This document shows positions 35,238-43,261 of a stretch of 64,000 bases of DNA, piece by piece. How positions within the stretch are numbered: the stretch's first letter is position 1; each line of letters opens with the position of its first letter. The DNA lies in NCBI RefSeq assembly GCF_018070565.1, contig NZ_JAGPXL010000003.1:186001-250000 (forward strand), read 5' to 3'. The notes beneath the pieces are model-generated. The model was not told where the DNA came from. It ran no database searches and was given only the letters and a program-made list of their open reading frames with translations. Both the position numbers and the translations under genes were made by a program. This DNA comes from Streptomyces sp. B93. GTDB lineage: Bacteria > Actinomycetota > Actinomycetes > Streptomycetales > Streptomycetaceae.

Positions 35238-35984
35238 ATGCGCCTGTCGCGCAATTTGGTCGGGACCGTCTTCGTGGGCGGCGCGCTGAGTCTGACGCTC
35301 ACCGCGCTCGCGTACCCGGCCGTGCTCGGCATCGACAAGACCGCCTCGGACACCAGCCGGATCATCGCCAACACCCAGTACGGCCCGCTGACCGAGGCCG
35401 ACCGCGACTTCGTGGTCAAGGTGCGCTCCGCAGGACTGTGGGAGTACCCGCTGGGCGAGCTGGCCATGGAGCGGGGCACCACCGCGGAGATGAAGGAGGC
35501 CGGGGAGCACCTGATCGTCGGGCATGCGGCGCTGGACGCGACCTGCCGGAAGATCGCCCCCGAGCTGGGCATCATCCTGCCCAACCAGGCGACCCCGCAG
35601 CAGCAGCAGTTCGTGGCGACCATCGAGTCCAAGTCCGGCCGGGAGTTCGACTCCACCGCCGCCAACATCATGCGGGTCACCCACGGCCAGATCTTCCCGG
35701 CGATCGCGAAGATCCGCGCCAGCACCCAGAACACGCTCGTGCGGCAGCTCGCCGACCAGGCCAACGACACCGTCCTGGACCACATCACCGTGCTGGAGAA
35801 CACCGGCATGGTCAACTACGACCAGGTCAACTTCCAGCAGACCGCGCCCCCGAAGCTGCCCCAGGAGCAGCTGACCCCGCCCCCGCCGCAGCCCGGCTCC
35901 CCGGTCGTCGTCCTCACCCCGCGCCCCGACCTCGACGTCCAGACCACCGGGCCGTCGCCCAGCCCGAGCCCGACGGTGCGCTGA
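35238..35984 (+). CDS. Secreted or membrane-anchored DUF4142 protein
   Basis: A 248-residue protein. Residues 8-30 form a signal or anchor helix. Residues 60-200 are a DUF4142 ferritin-like helical domain (EADRDFVVKVRSAGLWEYPLGELAMERG). The tail is Pro-rich. GGGAGG precedes the ATG. Outside the membrane; function unknown. Confidence 0.83.
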   Translation: MRLSRNLVGTVFVGGALSLTLTALAYPAVLGIDKTASDTSRIIANTQYGPLTEADRDFVVKVRSAGLWEYPLGELAMERGTTAEMKEAGEHLIVGHAALDATCRKIAPELGIILPNQATPQQQQFVATIESKSGREFDSTAANIMRVTHGQIFPAIAKIRASTQNTLVRQLADQANDTVLDHITVLENTGMVNYDQVNFQQTAPPKLPQEQLTPPPPQPGSPVVVLTPRPDLDVQTTGPSPSPSPTVR

Positions 35985-36112
35985 GCGGGCCGTACCGCCC
36001 GGTCCACGTCGGACCGGGCGGTACGCACATAGGATGATCCCCACGGGTCACGCGCGGGCATGTCCGTGGTCCCCCGACCGCGGGACCGGCCCGCCGGGAG
36101 GAGGGGTCAACC

Positions 36113-36598
36113 ATGGGCGCGCCACGCCTCAGCAGTACACCGTTGCCAGGGATCGGCGTCCGCTACGACCTGACGACGCGGGAGCAGCGCCATCTGTCGG
36201 TGGTCGCCCACCGCGACGGCCAGCGGACGCTGAACGCCTACGCCAAGGACGACCCCGACGCGTGCTCGCTGTCGGTGCGGCTGACCTCCGAGGAGGCCGC
36301 GACCCTCATCGACGCGCTGGTGCCCGAGCACCACACGCCGAACCTGCTCTCCACCACCGACCTCGGACTGGTGGCCGAGCGGATCGAACTGTCCGCGGTC
36401 TCCCACTGGAACGGACGGCTGCTCGGCGACACCCGGATGCGCACGGACACCGGCGCCTCCATCGTGGCGGTGCTGCGCCGGGCCGAGGCCATCCCCTCCC
36501 CCGCCCCCGACTTCCGGCTGGCCGGCGGGGACACCCTGATCGTGATCGGCACCCGGGAGGGTGTGGAGGCGGCCGCCTCGATCCTCGGGCGGGAGTGA
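36113..36598 (+). CDS. Antiporter regulatory subunit, RCK_C/TrkA-C domain (KhtT-like)
   Basis: A 161-residue protein. An N-terminal 70-residue domain precedes a TrkA-C (RCK_C) domain (about 75-160, ending GGDTLIVIGTREGVEAA). It matches KhtT, the regulatory partner of the K+/H+ antiporter KhtU, which senses pH and nucleotides. The antiporter gene starts 6 bp downstream. Confidence 0.88.
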   Translation: MGAPRLSSTPLPGIGVRYDLTTREQRHLSVVAHRDGQRTLNAYAKDDPDACSLSVRLTSEEAATLIDALVPEHHTPNLLSTTDLGLVAERIELSAVSHWNGRLLGDTRMRTDTGASIVAVLRRAEAIPSPAPDFRLAGGDTLIVIGTREGVEAAASILGRE

Positions 36599-36604
36599 AC
36601 CGAC

Positions 36605-37852
36605 GTGCACTCCTCAGCTGTCTTCCTGATCGAGTTCGGCGCGATCATCCTCGCCCTGGGGCTGCTGGGGCGGTTCGCCGCCCGGTTCCAGTTCTCGCCG
36701 ATCCCCCTCTATCTGCTCGCCGGGCTCGCGTTCGGGCACGGTGGGCTGCTGCCGCTCGGGACCAGTGAGGAGTTCGTCGCCATCGGCGCCGAGATAGGCG
36801 TCATCCTGCTGCTGGTGATGCTCGGCCTGGAGTACACGGCCAGCGATCTGGTGACCAACCTCAAGACGCACTACCCGGCCGGGCTGGTCGACGCCGCGCT
36901 CAACGCCCTGCCGGGCGCGGCGATGGCGCTGCTGCTGGGCTGGGGGCCGGTCGCCGCGGTCGTCCTGGCCGGGGTCACCTGGATCTCCTCGTCCGGCGTG
37001 ATCGCCAAGGTCCTCGGCGACCTGGGCCGCCTCGGCAACCGGGAGACGCCGACGATCCTGAGCATCCTCGTCCTCGAGGACCTCTCCATGGCGGTCTACC
37101 TGCCGGTGATCACCGCGCTGCTCGCCGGGACCGGACTCGCCGCTGGAGGCGTGACGCTGGCGATCGCGCTCGGGGTGGCGGGGCTGGTGCTGTTGCTGGC
37201 GGTGCGCTACGGGCGGCACATCTCGCGGTTCGTCTCCAGCGACGACCCCGAGAAGCTGCTGCTGGTGGTGCTGGGGCTGACCCTGCTGGTCGCCGGGATC
37301 GCCCAGCAGCTCCAGGTGTCGGCGGCGGTGGGAGCGTTCCTGGTGGGCATCGCGCTCTCCGGTGAGGTCGCCGAGGGCGCGCACACGCTGCTCGCGCCGC
37401 TGCGGGACCTGTTCGCCGCGGTGTTCTTCGTCTTCTTCGGACTGCACACCGACCCGGCGACCATCCCGCCGGTGCTGCTGCCCGCGCTGGCGCTGGCAGC
37501 GGTGACGGCGCTGACGAAGATCGCCACCGGCTACTGGGCCGCCCGGCGCGCCGGGATATCCGTCAAGGGCCGCTGGCGGGCGGGGGGCGCGCTGGTGGCG
37601 CGCGGCGAGTTCTCGATCGTCATCGCGGGGCTCGCCGTCACCGCGGGGATCGAACCGGATCTGGGCCCGCTGGCCACGGCGTACGTGCTGATCCTGGTCA
37701 TCGTCGGCTCGCTCACCGCGCGCTTCACCGAGCCCGTCGCCCTGCGCGTGACCGCGCTGCTGCACCGGGGCGGGGCGGCGGGGCCGGTGCCGGGGCCGCC
37801 CGCGGCGCGGCCCGAGCAGCCGGTCGACGACCATGACACGGTGGGCCGCTGA
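36605..37852 (+). CDS. CPA2-type monovalent cation:proton antiporter (KhtU-like)
   Basis: A 415-residue membrane protein with about 12 transmembrane helices. It keeps the CPA2 core segments: VTWISSSGVIAKVL (helix IV-type), the acidic VLEDLSMAVYL (possible proton-binding Glu/Asp), and FFVFFGLHTDP. GTG 36605. Predicted K+ or Na+/H+ exchange, controlled by the upstream KhtT-like protein. Confidence 0.88.
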   Translation: MHSSAVFLIEFGAIILALGLLGRFAARFQFSPIPLYLLAGLAFGHGGLLPLGTSEEFVAIGAEIGVILLLVMLGLEYTASDLVTNLKTHYPAGLVDAALNALPGAAMALLLGWGPVAAVVLAGVTWISSSGVIAKVLGDLGRLGNRETPTILSILVLEDLSMAVYLPVITALLAGTGLAAGGVTLAIALGVAGLVLLLAVRYGRHISRFVSSDDPEKLLLVVLGLTLLVAGIAQQLQVSAAVGAFLVGIALSGEVAEGAHTLLAPLRDLFAAVFFVFFGLHTDPATIPPVLLPALALAAVTALTKIATGYWAARRAGISVKGRWRAGGALVARGEFSIVIAGLAVTAGIEPDLGPLATAYVLILVIVGSLTARFTEPVALRVTALLHRGGAAGPVPGPPAARPEQPVDDHDTVGR

Positions 37853-37914
37853 CGCCTGCGGCGGGCGGGTGGTGGATCGGGGGCCGGTGGGGGATCGGGG
37901 GCGGGTGCGTCATG

Positions 37915-37952
37915 ACTGGTCGCGCGGTTCCCCGCGCCTCCGGGGCGTGCCG
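37915..37952. repeat. Dispersed intergenic repeat, copy B
   Basis: ACTGGTCGCGCGGTTCCCCG, then CGCCTCCGGGGCGTG. The same element as at 21527 and 37986, downstream of the antiporter gene. Two copies sit about 70 bp apart here. Confidence 0.75.
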
Positions 37953-37985
37953 TTGCCGTGGCCTGTCTGCTGAGGGCGTTGTTGC

Positions 37986-38022
37986 TCGGTGCGCGGTTCC
38001 CCGCGCCCCTGGGGGCGCGCGG
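37986..38022. repeat. Dispersed intergenic repeat, copy C
   Basis: TCGGTGCGCGGTTCCCCGCG, then CCCCTGGGGGCGCGCG. Two adjacent palindromes: GCGCGG-ttc-CCCGCGC and GCGCCCC-tg-GGGGCGC. The remainder of 37853-38060 shows nothing else. Confidence 0.75.
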
Positions 38023-38079
38023 TCGCTGTCGGTGTCGTAGCGCTGCGGGACGTCGACGCCGGGCGCTAGGTTGTGCGGC

Positions 38080-39045
38080 ATGAGCAATCTTGACCGTGCG
38101 CCCGTGCCGAGCGTGTGCGGCGGACGTGGGTTCGTCGTCGCCGAACCGGTCCGTGAACTGCTGAGCCCCCGGCGCGTACCGCTCGGGGAGTCCACCGAGG
38201 TACGGCGGCTGCTGCCCAACCTGGGCCGTCGGATGATCGGCGCCTGGGCGTTCGTCGACCACTACGGCCCCGACGACATCGCCGACGAGCCCGGCATGCA
38301 GGTGCCCCCGCACCCGCACATGGGCCTGCAGACGGTCAGCTGGCTGCACGAGGGCGAGGTACTGCACCGCGACTCCACGGGCAGCCTCCAGACCATCCGC
38401 CCGAGGGAGCTGGGCCTGATGACCTCGGGCCGCGCCATCAGCCACTCGGAGGAGAGCCCGCGGTCGCACGCGCGTTTCCTGCACGGTGCCCAGCTCTGGG
38501 TCGCCCTGCCGGACGCCCACCGGCACACCGAGCCCTGGTTCGAGCACAACGCCGGGCTGCCCACCGTCACGGCACCCGGTCTGACGGCGACGGTGATCCT
38601 CGGCTCGCTCGACGGGGCGGCCTCGCCCGGGACGGCGTACACCCCGATCGTCGGCGCCGATCTCGCGCTGAGCGGCGGCGCCGAGGTGACGCTGCCGCTG
38701 GAGCCGGACTTCGAGTACGGGGTGCTGGCGATGTCCGGCGAGGTGCGGGTGGACGGCGTGCCGGTGCTGCCGGGCTCGATGCTCTACCTCGGCTGCGGCC
38801 GTACCGGACTGCCCCTGCGCGCCGAGTCGGACGCCGGGGTGATGCTGCTCGGCGGGGAGCCGTTCGAGGAGGAACTGATCATGTGGTGGAACTTCGTGGG
38901 CCGCACCCAGGCGGAGATCGAACAGGCCCGCGAGGACTGGACCCACGGCACCCGCTTCGGCGAGGTCAAGGGCTACGACGGCACGCCCTTGTCCGCACCG
39001 GACCTCCCGGCGACCCCGCTGAAGCCCCGGGGGCGGGTGCGCTGA
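38080..39045 (+). CDS. Pirin-family protein
   Basis: A 321-residue bicupin. The N-terminal metal-binding motif is visible as VPPHPHMGLQTVSWLHEGEV (His-rich), followed by the SHSEES segment. Pirins bind iron; some act as quercetinase or regulators. TAGGTT at 38067-38072, 8 bp upstream of the ATG, is a -10 box and no ribosome site is visible, so the mRNA is probably leaderless. Confidence 0.88.
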   Translation: MSNLDRAPVPSVCGGRGFVVAEPVRELLSPRRVPLGESTEVRRLLPNLGRRMIGAWAFVDHYGPDDIADEPGMQVPPHPHMGLQTVSWLHEGEVLHRDSTGSLQTIRPRELGLMTSGRAISHSEESPRSHARFLHGAQLWVALPDAHRHTEPWFEHNAGLPTVTAPGLTATVILGSLDGAASPGTAYTPIVGADLALSGGAEVTLPLEPDFEYGVLAMSGEVRVDGVPVLPGSMLYLGCGRTGLPLRAESDAGVMLLGGEPFEEELIMWWNFVGRTQAEIEQAREDWTHGTRFGEVKGYDGTPLSAPDLPATPLKPRGRVR

Positions 39046-39082
39046 CGGCGGCGCGGTGGCCTCAGCCGTCGCGTACGCACAA

Positions 39083-39115
39083 ATAGTAGCCATGCATATA
39101 GTAGCCATGTACTGT
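39083..39115 (+). promoter_or_regulatory. MarR operator repeats and leaderless promoter
   Basis: Two identical 12-bp repeats ATAGTAGCCATG (39083-39094 and 39098-39109; 15-bp period) are followed by TACTGT (39110-39115), a -10 box 8 bp upstream of the ATG at 39123. The repeats cover the -35/spacer area, so binding would block the promoter. Confidence 0.65.
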
Positions 39116-39122
39116 ATCCGGC

Positions 39123-39605
39123 ATGAGTGCGGCACCCGAGGGCGCGACGCCCGGTTTCCTGGTCTGGCGGCTGTCGATGAAGTGGCGGGTCGCGGTCGAC
39201 CGTGCCGTCGCGCCGCTGGGGCTGACCCACGCGCAGTACGCGCTGGTCGCCTCGCTGCACGGCATGCACCGCGCCGGTGAGCGGCCCAGCCAGCGCCGCC
39301 TCGCCGACCACACCGGACTCGAACCGCTCTACGTGTCCAAGCTCGCCCGCGCCCTGGAGGCCGCCGGTCTCCTGGAGCGCACCCGCGACCCGCACGACCC
39401 CCGAGCCGTCCAGCTGGCGCTCACCGAGGAGGGCCGCCAGGTCACCCGGCGCGCCATCAGGGTCGTCCACGGGCTGCTCCAGCAGTTGCTGGCGCCCCTC
39501 GGCGGCCTCGACGGGCCGCGCGCCAAGGAGTTCACGCGGGACCTCGCGACGCTGCTCGACGCACCGCTCGATCCATCCGTCGATCACAGGCAGGAGCCGT
39601 CATGA
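39123..39605 (+). CDS. MarR-family transcriptional regulator
   Basis: A 160-residue winged helix regulator (DNA-binding part about 25-110; SQRRLADHTGLEPLYVSKLARALE). No ribosome site and a -10 box just upstream suggest a leaderless mRNA. Its stop overlaps the next gene as ATGA. The repeats at 39083 are its likely operator. Confidence 0.88.
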   Translation: MSAAPEGATPGFLVWRLSMKWRVAVDRAVAPLGLTHAQYALVASLHGMHRAGERPSQRRLADHTGLEPLYVSKLARALEAAGLLERTRDPHDPRAVQLALTEEGRQVTRRAIRVVHGLLQQLLAPLGGLDGPRAKEFTRDLATLLDAPLDPSVDHRQEPS

Positions 39606-40054
39606 CCACCGTCACCTCCACCACCGCACCCCCCGTCGACAGCCGCGTCCTCGCACTCGCCCACTACGCGGCGCGCGGGGTGCTGGAATCCGTACTGGCC
39701 CGCCACGGCGCCACCTTCGAGCAGTCGGTGACGCTGCGGGTGGTCGCCGTCGCCGACGGCCCGATCGGGCGGGAGGCACTCGTCGGGCAGGTCGTCGGCT
39801 CCCTGAAGACCGACCCCGCCCTGGTGCGGGAGACCGTCGGCCAACTCGTCGCCAAGGGGCTCTGCGCGGCCGAGGAGGACACCGTGCGGCTCACCGACGC
39901 CGGGCGGGAGTTCCAAGCCGCCGTCACCGCCGAGACCGCGCCGGTCTCGGCGCGGATCTGGGCGGACATCCCGGCGGCGGACCTCGCGGCCACGGGCCGG
40001 GTGCTGGCCCTGGTCACCGAGCGCGCCGACGCGGAACTCGCCGCCCTGAAGTAG
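39602..40054 (+). CDS. MarR-like winged-helix protein
   Basis: A 150-residue protein with a MarR-like winged helix (about 40-110; QVVGSLKTDPALVRETVGQLVAKGL). It has little identity with its neighbour. ATGA overlap means the two are co-translated and may form a heterodimer. Effector unknown. Confidence 0.8.
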   Translation: MTTVTSTTAPPVDSRVLALAHYAARGVLESVLARHGATFEQSVTLRVVAVADGPIGREALVGQVVGSLKTDPALVRETVGQLVAKGLCAAEEDTVRLTDAGREFQAAVTAETAPVSARIWADIPAADLAATGRVLALVTERADAELAALK

Positions 40055-40055
40055 T

Positions 40056-40081
40056 GGAATGTTTAACCATCCCAGGTGGTT
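40056..40081 (+). promoter_or_regulatory. Sigma-R promoter upstream of TPR gene
   Basis: GGAAT at 40056-40060, an 18-bp spacer, and GTT at 40079-40081. This exactly fits the SigR (thiol-oxidative stress) consensus GGAAT-N18-GTT. It lies 24 bp upstream of the TPR gene start, with the ribosome site in between. A second copy is at 42723. Confidence 0.78.
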
Positions 40082-40104
40082 GAGGCCGTCGAAGGAGGTC
40101 ACGA

Positions 40105-40452
40105 GTGGACATGACGTACTACGACCACGGGACACCGGCCGAGCGCTGGGAGCGCGCGCGGATGTTCTTCGACGCCAAGGACTACGCGGCCGCGGCCCGC
40201 GTGCTGGGTGGTCTGGTCGAGGAGACGCCGGAGCAGACCGGACCGCGCCTGCTGCTGGCCCGCGCCTACTACCACTCCGCCCAACTGCGCCGCGCCGAGA
40301 CCGAGTTGCGCGTCATCGTGGAGCGCGACCCGGTGGAGCACTACGCCCGTCTGCTGCTCGGCCGCACCCTGGAGCGGCAGGGCCGCGCGGCGGAGGCGGA
40401 GCCTCACCTGCGGCTCGCCTCGGCCCTCGCGGGCGACTTCGAACAGCTCTGA
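40105..40452 (+). CDS. Tetratricopeptide-repeat protein
   Basis: A 115-residue all-helical protein with about two and a half TPR motifs (residues 15-105; AAAARVLGGLVEETPEQTGPRLLLARAYYHSAQ). Scaffolding or chaperone-like role. GTG 40105 has AAGGAGG 6 bp upstream. Preceded by a sigma-R promoter, hence a candidate thiol-stress gene. The deformylase gene follows after 82 bp. Confidence 0.85.
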   Translation: MDMTYYDHGTPAERWERARMFFDAKDYAAAARVLGGLVEETPEQTGPRLLLARAYYHSAQLRRAETELRVIVERDPVEHYARLLLGRTLERQGRAAEAEPHLRLASALAGDFEQL

Positions 40453-40534
40453 CACACGGGCCCGGCTCCCCGCCCCGGGAGCCGGGCCCGCGCACTGCCC
40501 CTCCGGGAGCGGCGACGCGTGTCATGCTGACCGG

Positions 40535-41209
40535 ATGCCTCCTCCCGCCGACTCCGGCCCTTCCGCCGATTCCGCCGACCGCCCGCCGCTCGTCGACCGG
40601 GTCGAGGAACTCCTCGCCACCGGTGGCCCGTTGCCCATCGTGGCGGCCGGTGACCCGGTCCTGCGCCGCGGTACGCGGCCGTACGACGGCCAGTTGCCGC
40701 CCGTGCTGCTGGCCCGCTTCGTCGACGCCCTGCGGCTCACCATGCGTACGGCGCCCGGGGTGGGCCTCGCGGCGCCGCAGGTGGGGGTGGGCCTGCGGAT
40801 CGCGGTGATCGAGGACCCGGCGCCGGTGCCCGAGGAGGTGCGGGTGGCGCGCGGGCGGGTGCCGCAGCCGTTCCGGGTGCTGGTGAACCCGTCGTACGAG
40901 CCGGTGGGCACGGAGCGTGCCGCGTTCTTCGAAGGGTGCCTGAGCGTGCCGGGCTGGCAGGCCGTGGTGTCCCGGCCCGCCGCGGTGCGGCTGACGGGCC
41001 AGGACGAGCACGGCCGGGCGCTCGACGAGGTGGTCACCGGCTGGCCCGCGCGGATCGTGCAGCACGAGACCGACCACCTCGACGGCGTCCTCTACCTGGA
41101 CCGCGCCGAGCTGCGGTCCCTCTCCTCCGGGCAGGCGATGGCGGAGCGCTGGAACGCGCCGACGCCCCATGACGCCGCCCGGGAGCTGGGCTTCGGGCTG
41201 CCCGAGTGA
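40535..41209 (+). CDS. def: Peptide deformylase
   Basis: A 224-residue enzyme that removes formyl from N-terminal Met. The three signature motifs are present: GVGLAAPQ (motif I), EGCLSVPG (motif II, metal Cys) and HETDHLDG (motif III, two metal His and Glu). The N-terminal 40 residues are extra compared with the core enzyme. No ribosome site precedes the ATG; a CATGCT hexamer 7 bp upstream may indicate a leaderless start. Sigma-R read-through from 40081 is possible. Probably a second deformylase of the genome. Confidence 0.9.
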   Translation: MPPPADSGPSADSADRPPLVDRVEELLATGGPLPIVAAGDPVLRRGTRPYDGQLPPVLLARFVDALRLTMRTAPGVGLAAPQVGVGLRIAVIEDPAPVPEEVRVARGRVPQPFRVLVNPSYEPVGTERAAFFEGCLSVPGWQAVVSRPAAVRLTGQDEHGRALDEVVTGWPARIVQHETDHLDGVLYLDRAELRSLSSGQAMAERWNAPTPHDAARELGFGLPE

Positions 41210-41237
41210 GACCGGCTGCCCGCGCCCGTGCGTGCGG

Positions 41238-42668
41238 TCAGCCCCGGTAGGCCTCCAGCAGCCGCAGCCAGACCTCGCTGACCGTCGGATAGGACGGGAC
41301 GGCGTGCCACAGTCGGCCGATCGGCACCTGACCGGCCACCGCGACGGTCGCCGAGTGGATGAGTTCACCGACGCCGGGGCCGACGAAGGTCACCCCGCGC
41401 AGGATCTCGTCCTCCAGGTCGACGATCATCCGGGCGCGGCCCTTGTAGCCGTCGGCGTACAGGCCCGCCCCGGCGACCGAGGTGAACTCGACGTCCACGG
41501 CCCGCACCCGGTGCCCCGCCTGCTCGGCCTCCGCCAGCGACAGGCCGACGGCGGCGGCCTCCGGGTCGGCGAAGACGACCTGCGGGACGGCGTGGTGGTC
41601 GGCGGTGGCGGCGTGGGCGCCCCAGGGGCCGGCCTCCGTGAGGGAGTCCCCGGCGGCGCGGGCGGCGATGGCGGCGCCCGCGATGCGTGCCTGGTACTTG
41701 CCCTGGTGGGTGAGGAGGGCTCGGTGGTTGACGTCGCCGACGCCGTACAGCCAGTCGAAGCCCTCGACGCGGAGGCTGTCGTCGACCGGGAGCCAGGAGC
41801 CGGGCTCCAGGCCGACGGTGTCCAGGCCGATGTCGTCGGTGCGCGGGGCCCGGCCGGTGGCGAAGAGGATCTCGTCGGCCTCGATGCGGTCACCGGTGTC
41901 GGTGATGGCCACGACGGTGCCGTTCTCGCGGGACACGGACTTCACGGAGGTGCCGGTGCGTACGTCGGCGCCCGCCTCGGTGAGCGCCTCCTGGACGAGT
42001 TCGCCCGCGAACGGCTCCATGCGGTTCAGCAGGCCCTTGCCGCGCACCAGGAGGGTCACCTTCGAGCCGAGGGCCTGCCAGGCGGTGGCCATCTCGGTGG
42101 CGACGACTCCGCCGCCGACCACGATCAGCCGGCCGGGCGCCGCCTTCGCGCTGGTGGCCTCCCGGCTGGTCCAGGGCCGTACGCCGTCCAGGCCCGGCAG
42201 GTCGGGCAGCAGGGCGCGGCTGCCGGTGGCCACGGCGACCGCGTGCCGGGCCGTGAGGATGTGCGCGGCACCGTCCGGGCCGGTGACCGTGACCGTGCGG
42301 GGTGCGCTGATGCGGCCCTGGCCCCGGTAGAGGTCGGCGCCGATGCCGTCGAGCCAGTCGACCTGGCCGTCGTCCCGCCAGTGGGAGGTCTTGTCGTCGC
42401 GGTGGGCGAGCACCGCGGCCGTGTCCAGCGGGCCCTGCACCGCCTGGCTCAGGCCGGGCACCTTGCGGGCGTCCGCGCGGGCGATGACCGGGCGCAGCAG
42501 GGCCTTGCTGGGCATGCAGGCCCAGTACGAGCACTCGCCGCCGACCAGTTCGCTCTCCACGACCGCGGTGGACAGGCCGGCGGCGCGGGTGCGCTCGGCG
42601 ACGATCTCCCCCACGGGCCCGGCCCCGAGCACCACCACGTCGTATGCGTTGGAATCCGTTTCCGTCAT
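41238..42668 (-). CDS. Pyridine nucleotide-disulfide oxidoreductase (FAD/NAD(P))
   Basis: A 476-residue flavoprotein. FAD motif VVLGAGPVGE (residues 12-21), the redox-active cysteines in GGECSYWACMPSK (CxxxxC, class I as in lipoamide or mercuric reductases), NAD motif VVGGGVVATE, and the second FAD motif YGVGDV. The C-terminal dimerisation domain is intact. ATG 42668 without a strong ribosome site. Divergent from thioredoxin, which suggests a role in disulfide reduction. Confidence 0.88.
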   Translation of the reverse strand: MTETDSNAYDVVVLGAGPVGEIVAERTRAAGLSTAVVESELVGGECSYWACMPSKALLRPVIARADARKVPGLSQAVQGPLDTAAVLAHRDDKTSHWRDDGQVDWLDGIGADLYRGQGRISAPRTVTVTGPDGAAHILTARHAVAVATGSRALLPDLPGLDGVRPWTSREATSAKAAPGRLIVVGGGVVATEMATAWQALGSKVTLLVRGKGLLNRMEPFAGELVQEALTEAGADVRTGTSVKSVSRENGTVVAITDTGDRIEADEILFATGRAPRTDDIGLDTVGLEPGSWLPVDDSLRVEGFDWLYGVGDVNHRALLTHQGKYQARIAGAAIAARAAGDSLTEAGPWGAHAATADHHAVPQVVFADPEAAAVGLSLAEAEQAGHRVRAVDVEFTSVAGAGLYADGYKGRARMIVDLEDEILRGVTFVGPGVGELIHSATVAVAGQVPIGRLWHAVPSYPTVSEVWLRLLEAYRG

Positions 42669-42722
42669 GGGATCAGTCTGGTGGGTGGTGTGGCGCGGGG
42701 CCACACGGGTACGAGCGCGGGC

Positions 42723-42748
42723 GGAATACGAGTCGGTCCGGCCGTGTT
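42723..42748 (+). promoter_or_regulatory. Sigma-R promoter upstream of thioredoxin
   Basis: GGAAT at 42723-42727, an 18-bp spacer, and GTT at 42746-42748: an exact match to the SigR consensus. It lies 44 bp upstream of the trx ATG. A second copy is at 40056. Confidence 0.82.
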
Positions 42749-42791
42749 GAGCCGGTGGCCTCGCCCCGACACCAGGAAGAGGGAAAACGCC

Positions 42792-43187
42792 ATGAGCAGC
42801 ACCGTGGAGCTGACCAAGGAGAACTTCGACCAGACGGTCACGGACAACGATTTCGTCCTGATCGACTTCTGGGCGGCCTGGTGCGGCCCGTGCCGTCAGT
42901 TCGCTCCGGTCTACGAGAAGGCGGCCGAGGAGAACCCCGACCTGGTGTTCGGCAAGGTGGACACGGAGGCGCAGCCCGAGCTGGCGGCGGCCTTCGGCAT
43001 CCAGTCGATCCCCACGCTGATGATCGTCCGCGACCGGGTGGCGGTGTTCGCGCAGCCGGGCGCGCTGCCCGAGGCCGCGCTGACCGATGTCATCGGGCAG
43101 GCCCGCAAGCTCGACATGGACGAGGTGCGCAAGGCCGTGGCCGCACAGCAGGCGCAGGAGGGCCAGGACGGGCAGACCGCCCAGTAG
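42792..43187 (+). CDS. trxA: Thioredoxin
   Basis: A 131-residue thioredoxin with the active site WCGPC (near residue 31) and cis-proline in SIPTLM. The C-terminus has a 20-residue Gln/Ala-rich extension. Reduces protein disulfides. Under an exact sigma-R promoter, so it belongs to the thiol-stress response. Confidence 0.93.
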   Translation: MSSTVELTKENFDQTVTDNDFVLIDFWAAWCGPCRQFAPVYEKAAEENPDLVFGKVDTEAQPELAAAFGIQSIPTLMIVRDRVAVFAQPGALPEAALTDVIGQARKLDMDEVRKAVAAQQAQEGQDGQTAQ

Positions 43188-43207
43188 GGCTCCCCCGCAT
43201 CCGCCTC

Positions 43208-43255
43208 GGGTACGCCGCCGGGCCGGGCCTCGCGCACCGGCAGGGCGGCGTACCC
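43208..43255. terminator. 12-bp perfect stem-loop between convergent genes
   Basis: GGGTACGCCGCC (43208-43219) pairs with 43244-43255 across a 24-nt loop. It sits between trxA (+) and the LacI gene (-) and would terminate both directions. Confidence 0.65.
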
Positions 43256-43261
43256 GTGTGT

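Noticed and set aside
36605..37852. Possible drug efflux pump
   Set aside because: Length and motifs fit CPA2 cation:proton antiporters and it is paired with a KhtT-like subunit.
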